From assembly GCA_018814055.1 (NCBI GenBank), contig JAHJAL010000159.1:1-10589 (forward strand): DNA of 10,589 bases, written 5' to 3'. The position numbers were made by a program, and so were the translations under genes. The notes under the pieces are model-generated. The model was given only the letters and a program-made list of their open reading frames with translations, searched no databases and was not told the origin of the DNA. How positions within the stretch are numbered: the stretch's first letter is position 1; each line of letters opens with the position of its first letter. The stretch is from Patescibacteria group bacterium (GTDB lineage: Bacteria; Patescibacteriota; JAHJAL01). Of this stretch, positions 6,832 through 10,589 are shown one piece after another.

Positions 6832-6860
6832 ATTATAAACCAAAAAAATAAATTTGATAT
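6832..6860 (-). promoter_or_regulatory. Probable promoter of the small membrane protein gene
   Basis: A perfect minus-strand TATAAT at 6832-6837 has a poor -35 (ATATCA, 6855-6860) 17 bases upstream. Initiation near 6825 would fall in the palindrome, so a protein bound there would block the start site. The -10 match is clear; the rest is inference. Confidence 0.4.
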
Positions 6861-6861
6861 T

Positions 6862-7878
6862 CTATACTCTATATCCTTTTAAGTTTTCTTCCTTCGCTTC
6901 TTCCACGTCCTTCGCAAAATCAAAATCGTTGTCTTTCAAAACAAGAATCTTCCTATTTTCTAAATACTTCGGATTGACATATCTAAATTTCTTTCTTATC
7001 TCCTCCTTTTCTTCTTTCCATCCGTCTAGCAAATCTTCTCCCAGTAGTTTTTCTAGTATCAGATCAATCTCTTTGTCATTAGAATTTTCCAACTTGTTTA
7101 CGATAAATATTTCCCCATCCGACCGGAAGAAATCATCTTGAGTAATTATTTTTTTATCAATGCCAATTTTCAAAGCTTTTGTAAACAAAAAATACCTCAG
7201 ACAACAATCCTCTGAAGCCCAATGATTCTTCTGCAAGGACAAAAAGCCATATGCGAACTCTCTTGCAACCAACTTGCTATCAAAAACTATCTCACCATTG
7301 TAATTTATTAAAGACTTATAACACAACTTGGCTTTTTCTAAATCAAACTCCCTCAAAGCATAATCAACCCGATCAGCACACAAATCTGGAATCTTATTAT
7401 CCAACAAAGTATATTTTTTCTCGTCCAAAATATCATCAACTTTTATCCCAAATCGTTCAAGCGTTTGCGGAATATTAGTCTGGTTTTTGACAAAATCATC
7501 ATGAATACTGTCATGGAAATTTTCTATACCCTTTTTACCCCCACCAAAAAGCCAATCACCGATATGCGAAAAAGCCGGAACAGACACATCATGCAACAAG
7601 CCCGCTATTTGCTCTTCTCTAGATGCTCCCAATTTTTTCAACAATATCATCACTCCTCTACAATGCTCATCTCGAAAAAAATCTTTTTCGCTATGATTAT
7701 ATTTTTTGGGAACACCAAATTGAGACACCCCCTTCAATCTTTGCAGGGAAGGTAGATTAAACAATTCTACTAATAGGGGATCTATTATCTCCACTTTTCC
7801 GTAGATCCGATCGGTAATCTCTATTCTTGAGTCAATATTGTCCATCCCAAATGCCTGTTCAATTCGGTTACTATTCAT
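6862..7878 (-). CDS. HD-domain phosphohydrolase, dNTPase/SAMHD1-like
   Basis: A 338-residue cytoplasmic protein from the ATG at 7876-7878. A TTG at 7921-7923 would add 15 residues overlapping the lipoprotein gene, and I consider it less likely. Motifs in order are RIYGKVEIIDPLLVELF (24-40), LPSLQRLKGVSQFG (42-55), EH72 (first metal His), LLHDVSVPAFSH (94-105; H96-D97 is the HD pair, H105 retained) and CADRVDYALREF (167-178; D169 as the last metal ligand). This order is that of dGTPase/SAMHD1-type HD hydrolases, which remove triphosphate from dNTPs. Residue 100 is Val where these enzymes carry His (HDxxH). Metal ligands appear intact, so activity may be altered rather than lost. It follows the lipoprotein gene by 29 bases, probably in one transcript. 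Confidence 0.82.
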   Translation of the reverse strand: MNSNRIEQAFGMDNIDSRIEITDRIYGKVEIIDPLLVELFNLPSLQRLKGVSQFGVPKKYNHSEKDFFRDEHCRGVMILLKKLGASREEQIAGLLHDVSVPAFSHIGDWLFGGGKKGIENFHDSIHDDFVKNQTNIPQTLERFGIKVDDILDEKKYTLLDNKIPDLCADRVDYALREFDLEKAKLCYKSLINYNGEIVFDSKLVAREFAYGFLSLQKNHWASEDCCLRYFLFTKALKIGIDKKIITQDDFFRSDGEIFIVNKLENSNDKEIDLILEKLLGEDLLDGWKEEKEEIRKKFRYVNPKYLENRKILVLKDNDFDFAKDVEEAKEENLKGYRV

Positions 7879-7907
7879 ATAATTAATACCTATTATCTGC
7901 AAATCGT

Positions 7908-9308
7908 CTACAACACCCCACAAACCAACTCATAATCATTGGTATAATCCGGACTCATCACATCAGAACCGAGCGTTGGGCCAAACCAAACCGTACAAGC
8001 CAAATCATCCTTTTGGTACATCACCGATCCAGCCACTGTCGCTTGACCTATATTTTTGAACTCAAAACCTTTCTCAATCAAATAACTCTCTAGCAAACCA
8101 TAATAATTATTTTCTCCACGCGCTATCTTTGACCATCTCAAGCTAACAGCCTGCAAAACTGGTGATATCTGATCATAAGTTCCATTCCAAAAATACTCCA
8201 TCTGTCTCTGATCATATTCACCTAGATCAACATCACTATTTAGTTGATCAATAAATTCATCCACCCTACTATCAGGCAATACCTCACTTTCGTTGCGATT
8301 TAGGGAACGATGCATTGGTTGATTATAGTAATCATCAAAACAATTCGGCAGTAGATCCAACGGGACCAATTCACTTTCCACATCATCACAATTAAATACC
8401 CTGCCTTCGTTTTCTTCAAAGATTATTTTCCAATTTTCACCATTGTCCTGGGCCAACCAATTACGATAATCTTGCGTACCGGTTTGTCCAATCCACCCCA
8501 AAGCAAAACCGCTGCCCATCTGGCTGATCTGATCATACCCATCGTCCTCTCCAACGGTATCAAACTCTTTCATCAACGCCTGCTTGATTTTTGCACCCTC
8601 ATCCGTCATAAAATCACGTTTAACCTCGGAGCCATCTTTATCCAAACAGCGTCTCAACACATCACTCGGAAAATTATATTCCGATACATCATCACACCGT
8701 ACAGCTTCACTGTCTGAGTCAGCCACCACCTGCCATTCTCCATCTTCTCTAGTCACGGCAAAATATCTCCAATCCGCTTCTTCACCCGCTCCTCCGGAAT
8801 AATTAAAAGATCCGGCCGCATAATTACCATAACCATAAACATTGCCCAAAGCCAACATTATCTGATTACCATATTTTTCCAACACTACCTCTTCAACCCC
8901 CGGATACTCAACCTCATCCCACAATTCCAATCTTGAACCGCTATCTCGATAACACACATCAACCACTTCCACCCAATCCGCCAACGGTTCGATTGATTCA
9001 CGGGGCAAATACTCATGCTCTCCCGTAGCCACCAATGACCAAGTATCTTCCGTTTTTTCAGTCACCCAAACATCCCAACCGGATTTCTCATTGCCATTTC
9101 GAAACCAACCAGACGCCTTATCCAAAACTATACTTTTGAAAATCATTGAGTATTCCCCACCCTCTTTCACTTCAAAACTACTCACCAACAAATCTTCAAT
9201 CTGAGTCTTATCATCCTTTGGACCTTCATTTACAATACTCAGGTCCCCAGAAAGTTGACAACCGGACAAAATCAATAAACATAAAAATCCTACAACAAAT
9301 TTTTTCAT
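7908..9308 (-). CDS. Repeat-containing lipoprotein of unknown function
   Basis: A 466-residue protein with a lipoprotein signal: MKKF, a hydrophobic core and lipobox L-S-G-C with Cys17. The mature part is acidic and rich in Trp, Tyr, Asp and Glu. Two tandem units are clear: WQVVADSDSEAVRCDDV then PSDVLRRC (192-221), and WKIIFEENEGRVFNCDDV then PLDLLPNC (293-323). Each is preceded by an FA-containing strand and a W-R/Y-F/L segment; a more diverged first unit without the cysteine pair lies around 60-120. Cys205/221 and 307/323 are likely disulfide pairs outside the membrane. The last 115 residues (WSKIARGENNYYGLLESYLI and on) form a separate domain ending in C-x10-15-C. AGGAG lies 5 nt before the ATG, with a good promoter at 9359-9387. 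I do not recognise the family. Confidence 0.82.
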   Translation of the reverse strand: MKKFVVGFLCLLILSGCQLSGDLSIVNEGPKDDKTQIEDLLVSSFEVKEGGEYSMIFKSIVLDKASGWFRNGNEKSGWDVWVTEKTEDTWSLVATGEHEYLPRESIEPLADWVEVVDVCYRDSGSRLELWDEVEYPGVEEVVLEKYGNQIMLALGNVYGYGNYAAGSFNYSGGAGEEADWRYFAVTREDGEWQVVADSDSEAVRCDDVSEYNFPSDVLRRCLDKDGSEVKRDFMTDEGAKIKQALMKEFDTVGEDDGYDQISQMGSGFALGWIGQTGTQDYRNWLAQDNGENWKIIFEENEGRVFNCDDVESELVPLDLLPNCFDDYYNQPMHRSLNRNESEVLPDSRVDEFIDQLNSDVDLGEYDQRQMEYFWNGTYDQISPVLQAVSLRWSKIARGENNYYGLLESYLIEKGFEFKNIGQATVAGSVMYQKDDLACTVWFGPTLGSDVMSPDYTNDYELVCGVL

Positions 9309-9358
9309 TTTATCTCCTAAAATTTTTAAATCTTTATAATACTATTCATTAGGCAATA

Positions 9359-9387
9359 AATATACAATAAAATCTAGATAAAATCAA
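9359..9387 (-). promoter_or_regulatory. Sigma-70-like promoter of the lipoprotein unit
   Basis: On the minus strand, TTGATT (9382-9387, four matches to TTGACA) and TATATT (9359-9364, five matches to TATAAT) are separated by exactly 17 bases. Initiation near 9352 gives a leader of about 44 nt. The -35 overlaps the T-run of the terminator just upstream, a compact terminator-promoter junction. Confidence 0.5.
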
Positions 9388-9411
9388 AAAAATACAGTTA
9401 ATTACTGTATT
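9386..9411 (-). terminator. Rho-independent-type terminator after the CYTH gene
   Basis: On the minus strand, AATACAGT (9404-9411 read in reverse), a 5-nt loop, and ACTGTATT form a perfect 8-bp stem followed directly by TTTTT. It lies about 80 bases after the CYTH stop. The stem has few G-C pairs, so efficiency may be modest. Confidence 0.5.
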
Positions 9412-9490
9412 CATGTGTCATTAAACCACAGAAATAATTTTCCACGCTCTAAACAGAAGCATCCTTCTCCACTCCCGCTTCTATCAGGAC

Positions 9491-10054
9491 CTAGTAATGC
9501 TCGGATTTCTTTCTTTTTAGATATTCTGTCACTTTCCCCCGAATACGACTCGTCTGCCAATTTCTCTGGCTAGCAAAATCCATTATCTTCCGGGCTGCAT
9601 CAGCAATTTCAGACTTTTTGTTTACCATAAGCTCAATTTCCACCAAGCTCCACGAATAATCATCATACTCCACTAGATCCATATCCACTGCAAACTCTCC
9701 CAACCGATACTTCTTCCGAGTCGTTTTGCATTCGCAAATCGGGACAAAACCTTCTTTTATCAATATTTCAGATAACTCTTCATCACCCTCCAGATTCAGT
9801 ATTTTCTTTATTTCATCGACATCAGTTATCTCGTCATACTGATCAACCTGCCGCCCCAAAGTCCGATCAAGCGATACCTTTAGCTCAAATTTATCCCCCC
9901 TGGCTCTCAACCATATGTCCTGTAACGTCCAATCATAACTTTGGTTGTCATAATAAACATCACAAAAAACAATTTCCTGCAAAAACTCCGCCTCCCTTAT
10001 CAAAAGCTCTCTCTGATCATCGCTCAAAATAAATTTTTTCTCAACTTCTATCAT
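9491..10054 (-). CDS. CYTH-domain triphosphatase-like protein (ThTPase-type)
   Basis: A 187-residue protein of the triphosphate tunnel metalloenzyme fold. The ATG at 10052-10054 puts the signature ExExK at residues 3-7 (MIEVEKKF), as usual; a GTG four codons upstream (10064-10066) is less likely. Other marks are the YYDNQSYDWTLQDIWLRAR stretch (34-52), ELK, TTRKKYR, VDMDLVEYDD and LVEIEL, which line the tunnel with Arg, Lys and Glu. Thiamine triphosphate, inorganic triphosphate or another linear triphosphate is the likely substrate. It ends KKSEHY-TAG, but the same frame continues VLIEAGVEKDASV to a second TAG at 9449-9451, and from memory relatives end with a PEHYxxLxxAGV-like segment. The annotated stop may thus be a premature amber codon. 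It lies immediately downstream of the broken HD gene. Confidence 0.83.
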   Translation of the reverse strand: MIEVEKKFILSDDQRELLIREAEFLQEIVFCDVYYDNQSYDWTLQDIWLRARGDKFELKVSLDRTLGRQVDQYDEITDVDEIKKILNLEGDEELSEILIKEGFVPICECKTTRKKYRLGEFAVDMDLVEYDDYSWSLVEIELMVNKKSEIADAARKIMDFASQRNWQTSRIRGKVTEYLKRKKSEHY

Positions 10055-10137
10055 AAAAAAACTCACTACATCACAACATCAATCTACCCTACTAATTTTT
10101 GCAATTTCCCCCCTCATCCGCCTTTTTATTTCTATAT

Positions 10138-10516
10138 TCATTTCATCCAAAGAGAATAAACTTCCTCAGCTAAGTCATCATCAATTTCAGAAACCATCTG
10201 TTTAATTCTTTCTATCTCATTAGCTTCCTCTTCCCCTTTCTCTTCTGCTAATATAGAATTTTTCACACCATCATGATAGGGCAAATCACCAACTTCGGCC
10301 TCAACCAAATCATGAACAATAATCATCTTTAGAGCCCTCAAGAGGTCAATCTTCTCGCCAAGAAGTGGCTCAACCAAAATAGCCATTAACGCCAAATGCC
10401 AAGAATGATCAGCCACACTTTCAAAATTTCCTTGAGAATTTTGAACTGATCTTTTTTTGTATTTATAACTTTTCAGAAAACTTCAGAAAATTTAATATAC
10501 TTTTTACTTTATCCAT
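10138..10516 (-). pseudogene. Frameshifted HD-domain phosphohydrolase gene (YfbR/HDDC2-like)
   Basis: The longest open piece (10138-10416 from a GTG) holds ADHSWHLALMA, the pair IIVHDLVEAEVGD and LAEEKGEEEANEIERIKQM, typical of the small HD 5'-deoxynucleotidase family of about 180-190 residues. It lacks the usual N-terminus. That N-terminus is present in another frame: ATG at 10514-10516, with GGAAG 8 nt upstream, gives MDKVKSILNFLKFSEKL before TAA at 10463-10465. One skipped base joins it to KYKKRSVQNSQGNFESVADHS in the HD frame. At the 3' end the frame stops after SLWMK, but a one-base shift gives MNEYRNKKADE, as relatives would read, and a further shift gives GEIAKISRVD. Two or more frameshifts suggest a decayed gene or indel errors in the sequence. 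The CYTH gene follows directly. Confidence 0.68.
10471..10490 (-). repeat. 10-base tandem near-duplication in the broken HD gene
   Basis: On the minus strand TTTTCTGAAG is followed directly by TTTTCTGAAA. A 10-base duplication shifts the frame by one, and removing one copy also rejoins the N-terminal frame to the HD frame (MDKVKSILNFLKSYKYKKR). The alternative of a single inserted base further on gives a sequence closer to the family (FLKFSEKLKYKKR), so the repeat may be coincidental. Confidence 0.45.
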
Positions 10517-10556
10517 TTAACAATCTTCCAATATTAAAAAACACACCAGCAATATT

Positions 10557-10589
10557 ATGTTTGACGAAACTCCGTATTCTGAACGAAAT
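10557..10589 (+). CDS. Possible start of a plus-strand gene, cut by the window edge
   Basis: ATG at 10557-10559 opens MFDETPYSERN to the edge, with ordinary codons and no Shine-Dalgarno. It would be divergent from the broken HD gene across 40 bases. On the opposite strand two frames are also open to the edge and end at or overlapping the HD start (the one adjacent to the ATG reads FRSEYGVSSN), so a minus-strand gene tail is an equal possibility. Confidence 0.25.
   Translation, partial: MFDETPYSERN

Noticed and set aside
6840..6885. Weak GATAT/ATATC stem followed by a T-run after the HD gene, as a terminator
   Set aside because: The stem is only five A/T-rich pairs and the T-run begins several bases later; too weak to call.
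9415..9465. A 13-codon minus-strand ORF (MLLFRAWKIISVV) between the CYTH stop and the terminator
   Set aside because: Its SD spacing is poor, it has no target gene before the terminator, and the extended CYTH frame explains part of the same bases better.
1..10589. Alternative genetic code (TGA as Gly) as in some CPR lineages
   Set aside because: TGA ends the PrcB-like gene at a normal ATGA overlap, and no confident gene contains an in-frame TGA.
1..10589. tRNA genes, CRISPR repeats, transposases or phage modules
   Set aside because: No tRNA-like T-arm in a foldable context, no regularly spaced repeats, and no mobile-element proteins were found.

Overview
The window is a compact, AT-rich bacterial chromosome segment. 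Nearly every gene lies on the minus strand, intergenic gaps are mostly under 200 bases, and no stretch over 300 bases lacks a gene. Several families (DUF5661, a small RecB-like PD-(D/E)XK protein, a free-standing F420-ligase-like protein, a two-cysteine-pair repeat lipoprotein) together with short, tightly packed genes suggest a Patescibacteria (CPR) genome. That placement is an inference from gene content, not from a marker gene. TGA serves as a normal stop codon (for example at the end of the PrcB-like gene), so the TGA=Gly code of some CPR lineages is not in use. I see no tRNA, rRNA, CRISPR array or transposase.

Layout, read along the minus strand from the right edge. (1) At 10138-10516 lies a broken HD-domain phosphohydrolase gene of the YfbR/HDDC2 type, followed by a CYTH-fold triphosphatase-like gene (9491-10054) that may itself be cut short by an amber codon. 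A hairpin plus T-run at 9386-9411 closes this unit. (2) A good sigma-70-like promoter (9359-9387) starts a second unit: a repeat-containing lipoprotein and an HD-domain (dNTPase/SAMHD1-like) hydrolase with one active-site-region histidine replaced by valine. (3) A two-helix small membrane protein (6589-6798) is preceded by an 11-bp palindrome and a TATAAT box. Its 3' end overlaps that of the only confident plus-strand gene, a CofE-like gamma-glutamyl ligase (5841-6596). (4) DUF5661, PD-(D/E)XK nuclease-like and flippase-like genes are packed with 3-8 base gaps. They run on through an internal extended -10 promoter into a CPA2/Kef-type antiporter and a DJ-1/PfpI-family protein. (5) After a 24-bp inverted repeat come a membrane-anchored PrcB-domain protein and a DUF11-like surface protein, coupled by an ATGA overlap; the latter runs off the left edge.

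Functional themes are the cell envelope (DUF11-like protein, PrcB-like protein, lipoprotein, flippase-like protein, antiporter, small membrane protein) and nucleotide/phosphate hydrolysis (two HD proteins, CYTH). The least explained element is the long inverted repeat at 1319-1454. It forms an uninterrupted 24-bp stem only in minus-strand RNA, and it contains a possible 15-codon leader ORF with a strong ribosome binding site, ending just before the PrcB-like gene. The other notable feature is local gene decay at the right edge, where two neighbouring genes both look broken.
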